15,194 nucleotides of DNA from Pseudomonadota bacterium (GCA_023435325.1 JAEYRT010000308.1:1-15194), one strand, 5' to 3'; numbered from the stretch's first letter, positions 1 to 7,224 are shown. Made by a program: numbers and translations. Notes: generated from the sequence alone by a model not told the origin.

Positions 1-1253
1 CATCGGTCAATCTCTCCGAACACGATATCCATGGTGCCAATGACCGCCACGACGTCAGACAACATGTGGCCGCTGACCACCTCATCCATCATGGACAGAT
101 GGGCAAAGCCAGGCGCACGAATCTTCAAGCGATAAGGCTTGTTGGCACCATCACTCACCATGTAAATACCAAACTCGCCCTTGGGGTGCTCCACCGCTGC
201 ATAGGCTTCGCCTTCTGGCACACGGAAACCCTCGGTGAACAGCTTGAAGTGGTGAATCAATGATTCCATGTTGGACTTCATCTCTTCACGTGCTGGGGGC
301 GCAATCTTGTGGTTCTCGGTGATCACGGGGCCTGGATTGGCACGCAACCACTTCACACACTGCTTGATCAGCTCATTGGACTGGCGCATCTCGGCTACAC
401 GCACCAGATACCGGTCGTAGCAGTCTCCAGTCTTGCCTACGGGCACATCAAAGTCCAACTCGCCATAAACTTCATACGGCTGCTTCTTGCGCAAGTCCCA
501 TGCAATGCCAGAGCCGCGCAGCATTGGTCCTGTAAAGCCCATGTTGAGCGCTCGCTCGGGCGAGACCACGCCGATACCCACCATACGCTGCTTCCAGATA
601 CGGTTCTCGGTCAGCAGGGCTTCGTATTCATCCACACAGGCAGGAAAGCGGTTGGTGAAGTCTTCAATGAAGTCCAGCAACGAACCTTGGCGGTTGGCGT
701 TGAGCTTCTCAATACCCTTGGCATTGCGCACCTTGCTCGCCTTGAACTGAGGCATGGTGTCAGGCAGATCACGGTACACGCCACCGGGACGGAAGTAGGC
801 TGCATGCATGCGGGCACCGGATACGGCTTCGTACATGTCAAACAGGTCTTCACGCTCGCGGAAAGTCCACATCAGCACGGTGGAGGCGCCGCAGTCCATA
901 CCGTTCGAGCCCAGCCACATCAGGTGGTTGAGCAAACGTGTGATTTCACTGAACATCACACGGATGTACTGCGCACGCTTGGGCACTTCGATGCCCAACA
1001 GTTTTTCGATGGCCAAGCAATACGCGTGCTCATTACACATCATGGACACGTAGTCCAGTCGGTCCATGTAGGGCAACGACTGGATATAGGTCTTGTGCTC
1101 AGCCAGTTTTTCGGTCGCTCGGTGCAGCAAGCCCACATGGGGGTCTGCACGCTGGACGACTTCCCCGTCCAGCTCCAACACCAAACGCAGCACACCGTGC
1201 GCTGCCGGGTGCTGAGGACCGAAGTTGATGGAATAGTTCTTGATTTCAGCCAT
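1..1253 (-). CDS. nuoD: NADH-quinone oxidoreductase subunit D (lacks only the last stop base)
   Basis: The 49-kDa subunit of respiratory complex I, in the peripheral arm. Together with NuoB it forms the quinone-reduction site where electrons leave cluster N2. Translating the minus strand from ATG at 1253-1251 gives MAEIKNYSINFGPQHPAAHG, with the family HPxxHG motif at residues 15-20, and continues for 417 codons to GEIDR. That is the usual full length. The last two bases (2-1 on the minus strand) read TG after the CGA codon, so the stop is almost certainly TGA just outside the window. It would overlap an ATG (ATGA), as expected for a coupled nuoE. The gene follows nuoC after 32 bp. No strong Shine-Dalgarno sequence is visible before the ATG, so coupling to nuoC is likely. 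Identification is secure. Confidence 0.97.
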   Translation of the reverse strand, partial: MAEIKNYSINFGPQHPAAHGVLRLVLELDGEVVQRADPHVGLLHRATEKLAEHKTYIQSLPYMDRLDYVSMMCNEHAYCLAIEKLLGIEVPKRAQYIRVMFSEITRLLNHLMWLGSNGMDCGASTVLMWTFREREDLFDMYEAVSGARMHAAYFRPGGVYRDLPDTMPQFKASKVRNAKGIEKLNANRQGSLLDFIEDFTNRFPACVDEYEALLTENRIWKQRMVGIGVVSPERALNMGFTGPMLRGSGIAWDLRKKQPYEVYGELDFDVPVGKTGDCYDRYLVRVAEMRQSNELIKQCVKWLRANPGPVITENHKIAPPAREEMKSNMESLIHHFKLFTEGFRVPEGEAYAAVEHPKGEFGIYMVSDGANKPYRLKIRAPGFAHLSMMDEVVSGHMLSDVVAVIGTMDIVFGEIDR

Positions 1254-1285
1254 GATGGTCAACCAGCAGACGCAAGGCGCGCCCG

Positions 1286-1894
1286 TTAGTGCAGCCCTCC
1301 GTAGTTCTCTTCACGAATGATGCGAGGTGTGATTTCACGTGGCTCGATCGTGACGGGTTGGTAGACCACACGGCGCTGCTGTGTGTCATAGGTCATTTCG
1401 ACATGACCTGACAATGGAAAATCTTTGCGGAAGGGGTGCCCGATGAAGCCATAGTCCGTCAGAATGCGACGCAAGTCGGTATGACCATCGAACACGATAC
1501 CAAACAGGTCAAATGCTTCACGCTCAAACCAGTTGGCACTGCTCCACAGATGCATCACAGATGGCACCATGGGGAAATCATCATCGCTGCAGTAGGTGCG
1601 CACGCGAATGCGCTGATTCAAGCTCACAGACAGCAAGTGGGAGACCACCGCAAAGCGAGGTCCTTCCGTACCGACTTCCTTGAATGCGGAATAGTCCACA
1701 CCGCACAAGTCGATCAACTGTTCAAACTGACAACCGGCGGTATCGCGCAGCTTGCGCATGACTTCCAAATAGTGGGTAGAAGCAACTTCCACCGTGACTT
1801 CACCGAGTTTGACGGTCACACTGCGCGCCTGGTCACCCAAGGCGGCAGCCACCAAGTCCCGAAGCGCTTCGGGTTGAATTGCAAAAGCAGACAT
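1286..1894 (-). CDS. nuoC: NADH-quinone oxidoreductase subunit C
   Basis: The 30-kDa subunit of complex I, a peripheral-arm protein that helps assemble the NuoB-NuoD core. The product has 202 residues, normal for a stand-alone NuoC rather than a NuoCD fusion. The family signature lies near residues 120-160: FEREAFDLFGIVFDGH, then LRRIL and GHPFRKDFPLSG. The start at 1894 has a good Shine-Dalgarno sequence: TAAGGAG overlaps the nuoB stop codon (TAA), about 8 nt before the ATG. It lies 12 bp after nuoB and 32 bp before nuoD, inside the nuo operon. Confidence 0.98.
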   Translation of the reverse strand: MSAFAIQPEALRDLVAAALGDQARSVTVKLGEVTVEVASTHYLEVMRKLRDTAGCQFEQLIDLCGVDYSAFKEVGTEGPRFAVVSHLLSVSLNQRIRVRTYCSDDDFPMVPSVMHLWSSANWFEREAFDLFGIVFDGHTDLRRILTDYGFIGHPFRKDFPLSGHVEMTYDTQQRRVVYQPVTIEPREITPRIIREENYGGLH

Positions 1895-1906
1895 CCTCTC
1901 GGCTCC

Positions 1907-2386
1907 TTAAACGCGGGCGATGGTGTTCGTGCGGCGGATCTTCTGCTGCAGCTGGATGATGCCGTAGATCAGCGCTTCAGCTGTGGGCGGGCAGCCCGGC
2001 ACGTACACATCCACTGGAACGATGCGATCACAGCCGCGAACCACCGAATAGCTGTAGTGGTAATAGCCACCACCGTTGGCGCAAGACCCCATGGACAGCA
2101 CCCAACGGGGTTCCGACATCTGGTCATACACCTTGCGCAGCGCGGGAGCCATCTTGTTGCACAACGTGCCTGCAACAATCATCAAGTCGGATTGACGGGG
2201 AGAGGGACGAAACACCTCAGCACCAAAGCGCGCCAAGTCATAGCGCGCTGCTGCAGCATGCATCATCTCCACGGCACAACACGCCAGACCAAATGTCATC
2301 GGCCAAATAGAGCCGGTCTTGGCCCAGTTCACCACGGCGTCATAGCTCGTGGTGACAAAGCCTTCCTTCATCACACCTTCAATCAT
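1907..2386 (-). CDS. nuoB: NADH-quinone oxidoreductase subunit B
   Basis: The 20-kDa (PSST) subunit of complex I, which holds the terminal 4Fe-4S cluster N2. From ATG at 2386 the protein has 159 residues and begins MIEGVMKEGFVTTSYDAVVN. The four expected N2 ligands are present: the tandem Cys36-Cys37 in FGLACCAVEMM, Cys102 in MGSCANGGG, and Cys132 in VPGCPPTAEAL. A start at 2458 is also open in this frame, but it would overlap nuoA by 41 bp and add 24 residues foreign to the family. The start at 2386 has AAAAAGGA six bases upstream. It follows nuoA after 31 bp and precedes nuoC by 12 bp. Confidence 0.97.
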   Translation of the reverse strand: MIEGVMKEGFVTTSYDAVVNWAKTGSIWPMTFGLACCAVEMMHAAAARYDLARFGAEVFRPSPRQSDLMIVAGTLCNKMAPALRKVYDQMSEPRWVLSMGSCANGGGYYHYSYSVVRGCDRIVPVDVYVPGCPPTAEALIYGIIQLQQKIRRTNTIARV

Positions 2387-2392
2387 CGTGTG

Positions 2393-2398
2393 TCCTTT
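2393..2398 (-). promoter_or_regulatory. Ribosome binding site that sets the nuoB start
   Basis: On the minus strand AAAGGA, within a longer A-run, lies six bases before the ATG at 2386. It favours this start over the in-frame upstream start at 2458, which would sit inside nuoA. Confidence 0.75.
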
Positions 2399-2417
2399 TT
2401 GTGAGGAGTGCGTGTAC

Positions 2418-2777
2418 TTATTCCCAATCCAGGGCGCCCTTTTTCCATTCGTAAGCAAAGCCTACGACGAGGACGGTCAGGAAGATGAGAACAGCAACGA
2501 AACCAGCCATACCTACGTCCTGCAGCGCAACGGCCCAAGGCAGCAGGAAAGCGATTTCCAGATCAAACAGGATGAAGAGAATGGCGATCAGATAGAAGCG
2601 CACGTCAAACTTCATGCGTGCATCTTCAAAGGCTTCAAAACCGCATTCGTAAGGGGAATTTTTGGCTTCGTCCGGGCGATTGGGGCCCAGCACATAGCCA
2701 AGAACGAGGGGGACTACTCCCACAGCGATGCCCACCAGAATAAACAGTAGGACCGGGAGATATTGCTCGAGGTTCAT
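2418..2777 (-). CDS. nuoA: NADH-quinone oxidoreductase subunit A
   Basis: A small membrane subunit of complex I (ND3 homologue) located where the membrane and peripheral arms meet. The 119-residue product shows three hydrophobic helices at about 8-28, 61-81 and 88-108. Between helices 1 and 2 is the conserved loop containing NSPYECGFEAF, whose Cys is the ND3 loop cysteine. Helix 2 carries the acidic pair in ILFDLEIAF. It is the first nuo gene and starts 73 bp after the tRNA-Leu gene. No terminator is visible between them, so the tRNA and the nuo genes may share a transcript. The Shine-Dalgarno sequence before the ATG is weak. Confidence 0.97.
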   Translation of the reverse strand: MNLEQYLPVLLFILVGIAVGVVPLVLGYVLGPNRPDEAKNSPYECGFEAFEDARMKFDVRFYLIAILFILFDLEIAFLLPWAVALQDVGMAGFVAVLIFLTVLVVGFAYEWKKGALDWE

Positions 2778-2850
2778 GTGAGGTCGCGTTTACCGCTTGT
2801 TGACCTTGCCCTCGACCACTGCCTGATCATGGGCAGGCTGTTATTTATGA

Positions 2851-2935
2851 TGGTGCCGTCGGCGAGACTCGAACTCGCACAGCTTTCGCCACTACCCCCT
2901 CAAGATAGCGTGTCTACCAATTCCACCACGACGGC
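2851..2935 (-). tRNA. tRNA-Leu (anticodon GAG)
   Basis: An 85-nt cloverleaf read on the minus strand. The acceptor stem GCCGTCG (2935-2929) pairs with CGACGGC, followed by discriminator A and an encoded CCA ending at 2851. The anticodon stem is CTATC/GGTAG with loop TTGAGGG, giving anticodon GAG at 2901-2899, which reads CUC and CUU. The arm after the anticodon is long (class II), with GGCGAAAGCT. The T arm is GCGAG-TTCGAGT-CTCGC. All parts fit tRNA-Leu. It lies between secG and nuoA, all in one direction. Confidence 0.97.
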
Positions 2936-3011
2936 ATTTTTAAGTCTCAAATCACTCAGGTCGCATGAGGTGCCCCTCTAACCGGGCTATCGCTTTCTGA
3001 GCAATCCTTGA

Positions 3012-3017
3012 ATTCTA
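3012..3017 (-). promoter_or_regulatory. Possible -10 box for tRNA-Leu/nuo
   Basis: TAGAAT on the minus strand, about 76 bp upstream of the tRNA 5' end, matches the -10 consensus at five of six positions. I see no good -35 hexamer at 16-18 bp, so this is tentative. The tRNA and nuo genes could instead be read from the tpiA-secG promoter. Confidence 0.3.
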
Positions 3018-3052
3018 GCCTGAAAAATGCTGCATAACAGCAATTCTCAGGC
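3018..3052 (-). other. Hairpin downstream of secG
   Basis: On the minus strand GCCTGA and TCAGGC enclose an inner stem TGCTG/CAGCA with loop TTATG. With one T-T mismatch and one G-T pair this makes a stem of about 15 bp. It starts 11 bp after the secG stop. No T-run follows, so it is not a classical terminator. It could be an RNA 3' end stabiliser, a processing site or a partial terminator before the tRNA. Confidence 0.5.
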
Positions 3053-3063
3053 GTTTGGTTCAA

Positions 3064-3423
3064 TTATTTCGAAGGGATAGCATCCACACCTTGCGCGGGA
3101 GCAGCAGGTATTGTGCTGTCAGCAGCAGGCGCTGCAGGCACCGTCCCTGGCACACTTTCCAGCACGCTTCCGGTGCTTGTCGGTTGCGCATTGCCCAGGT
3201 AAGCCAAAGCCAGGGTGGCGACAAAAAACACCGTCGCCAACACCGCGGTGCTGCGCGACATGAAGTTCGCGCTACCGCTGGCACCAAACAAGCTGCCCGA
3301 GGTGCCGCTGCCAAATGCTGCCCCCATATCCGCACCTTTGCCGTGCTGGATCAAGATCAGACCGATCATGGCCAAGGCCGACAGCATCTGCACAGCCAAA
3401 ATCAATGTCGCAAACGCGCTCAT
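3064..3423 (-). CDS. secG: Preprotein translocase subunit SecG
   Basis: A small inner-membrane subunit of the SecYEG protein export channel. The 119-residue product has the SecG layout: hydrophobic helix 1 at about 3-24, a Gly/Ser-rich cytoplasmic loop (QHGKGADMGAAFGSG, with SGSLFG and SANFMSRST), and helix 2 at about 55-77. An Ala/Pro/Thr-rich tail follows that is poorly conserved in the family. The start at 3423 lies 32 bp after the tpiA stop, with GAGGAGTAGGA just upstream as a strong Shine-Dalgarno sequence. tpiA-secG is a common pair in bacteria, and tRNA-Leu and nuo follow. Confidence 0.95.
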   Translation of the reverse strand: MSAFATLILAVQMLSALAMIGLILIQHGKGADMGAAFGSGTSGSLFGASGSANFMSRSTAVLATVFFVATLALAYLGNAQPTSTGSVLESVPGTVPAAPAADSTIPAAPAQGVDAIPSK

Positions 3424-3455
3424 TCCTACTCCTCAGTTAACACTCTCGACAGACC

Positions 3456-4202
3456 TTAATTGGCCGCCGCAATGATTTGCAAAAAGTCGGCAGCTTTGAG
3501 GGATGCACCTCCCACCAAACCACCGTCAATATCCGCCTGCGCCAGCAACTGCGCAGCATTGGCTGCATTCATGCTGCCCCCGTAGAGCAAAGGCACACGA
3601 TCCGCCTGCGCCGTCGCAGCAGCCAATTGCGCACGCAGCACGGCATGCACAGCCTGCGCCTGCTCGGGCGTCGCTGTCTTACCCGTGCCGATCGCCCAGA
3701 CCGGCTCATAGGCCACCACCAGCTCGCTCACACAGTGCCCCACTTGTTGAATCACCGCCGCCAGCTGGCGTTTAACAACCTGTTCGGTACACCCCGATTC
3801 ACGCTCTTGCAGGGTTTCACCTACACACACAATGGGTGTAACCCCGTTTGCGAGAGCCGCTTGCGCCTTGGCAGCGACCACTGCATCGGTTTCTCCATGG
3901 TACTGACGGCGCTCGGAGTGCCCTACCAAGACATAACGCACATCAAAGTCTTGCAGCATGGAGGCAGACACTTCGCCGGTATAAGCCCCCTTGTCGTGCT
4001 GCGACACATCCTGCGCCGCCACAGCGATCCCAGCCGCATCCACCAAACCATGCACTTGCGCCAGGTACACCGCAGGCACAGCCACGCCTACGCCGCAGTT
4101 CAGCGGCGCTGGCAGCCCTTGCAACAGCGCTTGCAACAGTTCCGCATTGGCTTGCAGGCCGCCATTCATCTTCCAGTTGCCAACAATCAGTTTTTTCTTC
4201 AT
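3456..4202 (-). CDS. tpiA: Triose-phosphate isomerase
   Basis: A cytoplasmic TIM-barrel enzyme that interconverts dihydroxyacetone phosphate and glyceraldehyde 3-phosphate in glycolysis and gluconeogenesis. The product has 248 residues, normal for the family. Catalytic residues are visible: Asn9 and Lys11 in VGNWKMNG, His95 in VLVGHSERR, and Glu166 in AYEPVWAIGTGKTA. The phosphate-binding GGS of LLYGGSMNAAN and VGGASL are near the C-terminus. The start at 4202 matches the conserved N-terminus but lacks an obvious Shine-Dalgarno sequence; a 14-bp palindrome lies just upstream. The pnp terminator separates it from pnp, so tpiA probably has its own promoter in 4203-4277 and is co-transcribed with secG. 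Confidence 0.98.
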   Translation of the reverse strand: MKKKLIVGNWKMNGGLQANAELLQALLQGLPAPLNCGVGVAVPAVYLAQVHGLVDAAGIAVAAQDVSQHDKGAYTGEVSASMLQDFDVRYVLVGHSERRQYHGETDAVVAAKAQAALANGVTPIVCVGETLQERESGCTEQVVKRQLAAVIQQVGHCVSELVVAYEPVWAIGTGKTATPEQAQAVHAVLRAQLAAATAQADRVPLLYGGSMNAANAAQLLAQADIDGGLVGGASLKAADFLQIIAAAN

Positions 4203-4215
4203 GGGGTCACAACAT

Positions 4216-4229
4216 CATCGCATGCGATG
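4216..4229. repeat. 14-bp perfect palindrome upstream of tpiA
   Basis: CATCGCATGCGATG is its own reverse complement. It lies 14-27 bases upstream of the tpiA ATG, where the ribosome binding site and 5' UTR should be. It could be a DNA-binding site or, as RNA, a 5-bp hairpin with a CATG loop. Function is unknown. Confidence 0.6.
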
Positions 4230-4277
4230 GTTCACAGAGTTACACACAAAGCCGCCACTTCTCAACACCAGTCGCAC

Positions 4278-4312
4278 AAAAAGGATTTAAGCCAAATACG
4301 GCCTAAATCCTT
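4278..4312 (-). terminator. Rho-independent terminator of pnp
   Basis: On the minus strand AAGGATTTAGGCC pairs with GGCTTAAATCCTT (13 bp, one G-U pair) around a 6-nt loop, followed by TTTTT. It begins 77 bp after the pnp stop. It should end the rpsO-pnp transcript and separate it from tpiA-secG. Confidence 0.9.
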
Positions 4313-4389
4313 GTACAGCAAGCATCTAAAGCTCATATCTCAATAGCAGAGTCAAGCATCAACCTGACCCCAACCACTAAGTCTGACTT

Positions 4390-6630
4390 TTATTGCTGTT
4401 GCTGTTGTTGCTGCTGATCAGCATCGGCTGCACCGTTTGGCTCACCACGCTGTTCGCGGGGCTGACGGTGTTCGCGACGCTCGCGAGGCTGACGCTCTGC
4501 GGGAGCAGGACGCTCTGCACGTTCAGGCATGCCCGCTGGACGCTCGATCAGCGCCTTCATGGACAGTTTCACGCGACCCTTGTCATCAGTCTCCAGCACC
4601 TTGACCTTGACGACTTGACCCTCTTGCAGATAGTCGGTGACCTTTTCCACACGCTCGTGAGCAATCTGGCTGATGTGCAGCAGACCATCCTTGCCGGGCA
4701 GCAGGTTCACCAGCGCGCCGAATTCCAGGATCTTGACGATAGGACCTTCGTAGATCTTGCCGATTTCGACTTCAGCAGTGATCTCTTCAATGCGCTTCTT
4801 GGCAGCTTCGGCCTTTTCACTGTCGGTGGCAGCGATGGTGATGGTGCCATCTTCCTCGATATTGATCTGAGTGCCGGTTTCCTCGGTCAGCGCACGGATG
4901 GTGGCACCACCCTTGCCGATCACGTCGCGGATCTTCTCGGGGTTGATCTTCATGGTGAACAGCTTGGGCGCGAACGACGACACTTCGGTCTTGGCTTCGC
5001 CCATGGCTTCCTGCATCTTGCCCAGGATGTGCATGCGCGCTTCCTTGGCTTGTGCCAGGGCCACTTGCATGATTTCCTTGGTGATACCCTGGATCTTGAT
5101 GTCCATCTGCAGCGCAGTAATACCGTTGGTAGTACCTGCCACCTTGAAGTCCATGTCACCCAGGTGGTCTTCGTCGCCCAGAATGTCGGTCAGCACGGCA
5201 AAGCGGTTGCCTTCCTTGATCAGGCCCATGGCGATACCAGCCACATGCGCCTTCATGGGCACGCCAGCATCCATCATGGACAAGCAGCCACCACACACGG
5301 AGGCCATGGACGAAGAGCCGTTCGACTCAGTGATTTCCGACACCACACGGATGGTGTAGGGGAATTCTTCCTTCGTAGGCAGACAAGCCGCCAAAGCACG
5401 CTTGGCCAGACGGCCGTGGCCGATTTCGCGGCGCTTGGTCGAACCCATGCGACCCACTTCGCCAGTGGCAAAGGGAGGCATGTTGTAGTGGAACAGGAAG
5501 GTGTCTTCAAACTCGCCAGCCAGCGCGTCGATCTTCTGTGCATCACGCTCGGTGCCCAGCGTGGTCACGACCAGTGCCTGGGTTTCGCCACGGGTGAACA
5601 GGGCCGAGCCATGGGTGCGGGGCAGCACGGAGTTGCGGATTTCAATGGGGCGCACGGTGCGTGTGTCACGACCATCGATACGGGGCTCACCTTCCAGAAT
5701 CTGGGTACGGACGATGCGCGCTTCGATATCGAAGAGCATGCCCTCAACCTTCACAGCGTCAAATTCCACGCCTTGCTCGGTCAAAGCAGCCTTCACATCG
5801 GCATAGGCTGTGCGGCATGCCAGGGTACGCACTTGCTTGTTGCGCTCTTGGTAGGCGGCGCGCAGCTTGCCTTCGGCCAGCTCGGTCACCTTGGCGATCA
5901 GGACCTCGTCCTTGGCAGGAGCTGTCCAGTCCCAAACAGGCTTGCCACCTTCGCGCACCAGTTCATGGATGGCGTCGATCGCAATCTTGCCTTGCTCGTG
6001 ACCGAACACCACGGCGCCCAGCATCACTTCTTCAGGCAGTTGCTGTGCTTCGGATTCCACCATCAGCACGGCAGCTTCCGTACCGGCCACGACCAGATCC
6101 ATCAGCGAGTCCTTGCGCTGGGTCTGACCGGGGTTCAGGACGTATTCACCATTGATGTAACCCACGCGGGCTGCACCGATAGGGCCATTGAAAGGAATAC
6201 CTGAAACAGCCAGGGCAGCCGAAGTGGCGATCATGGCTGCAATGTCGGCATCCACCTCAGGGTTCAACGAGATGGTGTGGATGACCACGTGCACGTCGTT
6301 GTAGAAACCTTCAGGGAACAACGGACGGATAGGACGGTCGATCAGACGCGATGTCAGCGTCTCCAGCTCCGAAGGCTTGGCTTCGCGCTTGAAGAAGCTA
6401 CCAGGGATCTTGCCTGCAGCGTAGGTTTTCTCGATGTAGTCAACGGTCAGAGGGAAAAAGTCCTGACCGGCCTTGACCTGCTTGGAACCCACCACGGTGG
6501 CCAGCACCACGGTGTCATCCATATTCACCAGCACAGCGCCGGAAGCCTGACGGGCGATTTCACCAGTCTCCATGGTGACCGTATGCTGGCCCCATTGGAA
6601 AGTTTTGGTCACTTTATTGAACATGGTCAT
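4390..6630 (-). CDS. pnp: Polyribonucleotide nucleotidyltransferase (PNPase)
   Basis: A trimeric 3'-5' phosphorolytic exoribonuclease that degrades mRNA to nucleoside diphosphates and is part of RNA decay complexes. The product has 746 residues. It carries two RNase PH-like cores, the first including FFPLTVDYIEKTYAAGKIPG and the second GDEDHLGDMDFKVAGT. A KH domain follows at about 553-620 with the GxxG loop in VIGKGGATIRAL, then an S1 domain at about 624-694. The last 52 residues are a disordered-looking Arg/Glu/Pro-rich tail ending in eight Gln, encoded by mixed CAG/CAA codons at 4416-4393. The start at 6630 has AGGAG seven bases upstream, better placed than for the ATG two codons later. 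It lies 216 bp downstream of rpsO, as in the classical rpsO-pnp operon. Confidence 0.98.
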   Translation of the reverse strand: MTMFNKVTKTFQWGQHTVTMETGEIARQASGAVLVNMDDTVVLATVVGSKQVKAGQDFFPLTVDYIEKTYAAGKIPGSFFKREAKPSELETLTSRLIDRPIRPLFPEGFYNDVHVVIHTISLNPEVDADIAAMIATSAALAVSGIPFNGPIGAARVGYINGEYVLNPGQTQRKDSLMDLVVAGTEAAVLMVESEAQQLPEEVMLGAVVFGHEQGKIAIDAIHELVREGGKPVWDWTAPAKDEVLIAKVTELAEGKLRAAYQERNKQVRTLACRTAYADVKAALTEQGVEFDAVKVEGMLFDIEARIVRTQILEGEPRIDGRDTRTVRPIEIRNSVLPRTHGSALFTRGETQALVVTTLGTERDAQKIDALAGEFEDTFLFHYNMPPFATGEVGRMGSTKRREIGHGRLAKRALAACLPTKEEFPYTIRVVSEITESNGSSSMASVCGGCLSMMDAGVPMKAHVAGIAMGLIKEGNRFAVLTDILGDEDHLGDMDFKVAGTTNGITALQMDIKIQGITKEIMQVALAQAKEARMHILGKMQEAMGEAKTEVSSFAPKLFTMKINPEKIRDVIGKGGATIRALTEETGTQINIEEDGTITIAATDSEKAEAAKKRIEEITAEVEIGKIYEGPIVKILEFGALVNLLPGKDGLLHISQIAHERVEKVTDYLQEGQVVKVKVLETDDKGRVKLSMKALIERPAGMPERAERPAPAERQPRERREHRQPREQRGEPNGAADADQQQQQQQQ

Positions 6631-6637
6631 GTGTTTA

Positions 6638-6642
6638 CTCCT
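6638..6642 (-). promoter_or_regulatory. Ribosome binding site of pnp
   Basis: AGGAG on the minus strand lies seven bases before the ATG at 6630. It supports that start over the in-frame ATG at 6624, which would have a 13-base spacing. Confidence 0.8.
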
Positions 6643-6711
6643 ATTGGAATAGCTGGAAGCGTATATCCAGCAACGTTTTGGAGATCAAACAGAACACGAT
6701 GCCATTCCAGA

Positions 6712-6740
6712 AGCGCGCTAGCAGCTATCAAAAAAGAGCC
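6712..6740 (-). repeat. Short intergenic repeat, copy 1
   Basis: On the minus strand a T6 run is followed by GATAGCTGCTAGCGC. The core is shared with a second copy at 13724-13752 at 13 of 15 positions (GATAGC, GC and AGCGC conserved). I recall similar GATAGCTGCTAGCGC words as abundant intergenic repeats in Comamonadaceae. Here it sits between rpsO and pnp and would be transcribed. Confidence 0.55.
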
Positions 6741-6792
6741 AACACGATATTGGAATGACACAGCTTCGCTCTGTTTGTACCAACTCCAAAGT

Positions 6793-6830
6793 AAAAAACG
6801 CCTGAGCTAGGCAATCTAACTCAGGCGTTT
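6793..6830 (-). terminator. Terminator between rpsO and pnp
   Basis: On the minus strand AAACGCCTGAG and CTCAGGCGTTT form an 11-bp stem with a 13-nt loop, followed by a run of six T. It begins 16 bp after the rpsO stop. It should end most rpsO transcripts, with read-through or a separate promoter supplying pnp, as known for the E. coli rpsO-pnp operon. Confidence 0.88.
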
Positions 6831-6846
6831 CGATCTTGCACTGTGC

Positions 6847-7113
6847 TTACTTACGCAGGCCCAGCTTGGCGATCAAGGCAGTGTAACGGTCAGCGTCCTT
6901 ACCCTTGAGGTAGTCCAGCAGCTTGCGACGACGGCTCACCATGCGCAGCAGGCCGCGACGACCGTGGTGGTCCTTGGCGTTGGCCTTGAAGTGGGGAGTC
7001 AGTTCGTTGATGCGTGCTGTCAGCAGTGCCACTTGCACTTCTGGGCTACCAGTGTCGTTTTCGGAACGAGCGTTAGCCTTAACAACTTCAGCCTTCTTAG
7101 CGGCAGCGATCAT
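6847..7113 (-). CDS. rpsO: 30S ribosomal protein S15
   Basis: A primary binding protein of 16S rRNA that helps form the central domain of the 30S subunit and a bridge to 50S. The product has 88 residues, the usual size, with family motifs TGSPEVQVALLTARINELT, HHGRRGLLRMVSRRRKLLDYL and a C-terminal YTALIAKLGLRK. The start at 7113 has AAGGA about seven bases upstream. A plausible promoter lies about 110 bp upstream and the leader can form small hairpins. S15 represses its own mRNA in several bacteria, so leader-based autoregulation is plausible here but not shown. Confidence 0.98.
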   Translation of the reverse strand: MIAAAKKAEVVKANARSENDTGSPEVQVALLTARINELTPHFKANAKDHHGRRGLLRMVSRRRKLLDYLKGKDADRYTALIAKLGLRK

Positions 7114-7137
7114 TTGGATTTCCTTGTCTGCGGTGAA

Positions 7138-7153
7138 TTCTGAAGCATCAGAA
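7138..7153 (-). promoter_or_regulatory. Hairpin in the rpsO leader
   Basis: On the minus strand TTCTGA-TGCT-TCAGAA forms a 6-bp stem with a 4-nt loop, ending about 25 bases before the rpsO ATG. It is a candidate part of an S15-binding autoregulatory structure. This rests on sequence symmetry and gene position only. Confidence 0.35.
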
Positions 7154-7224
7154 CCACCTAGGTTACTTGCGCAGCGAGCTGGAAGGGCTCACTGCGTGCG
7201 TCTTGCACCATGCAAAACCTGATC

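Noticed and set aside
309..2404. Long plus-strand frames (309-1289 and 1436-2404) opposite nuoD, nuoC and nuoB
   Set aside because: They mirror conserved nuo genes and show no family features of their own.
2387..2458. Upstream start for nuoB
   Set aside because: It would lie inside nuoA. The internal ATG has a good ribosome site and gives the standard 159-residue NuoB.
3046..3056. CTCAGGCGTTT shared with the rpsO terminator at 6820-6830
   Set aside because: An 11-base match between two stem-forming regions. It may be a common terminator stem word, and two copies are not enough to call a repeat family.
4393..6204. A 603-codon open frame on the plus strand opposite pnp
   Set aside because: It is antisense to the secure pnp gene. 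Its product starts with a Leu run mirroring the Gln run and is His/Gln-rich with no recognisable domain. Such frames are common opposite GC-rich genes.
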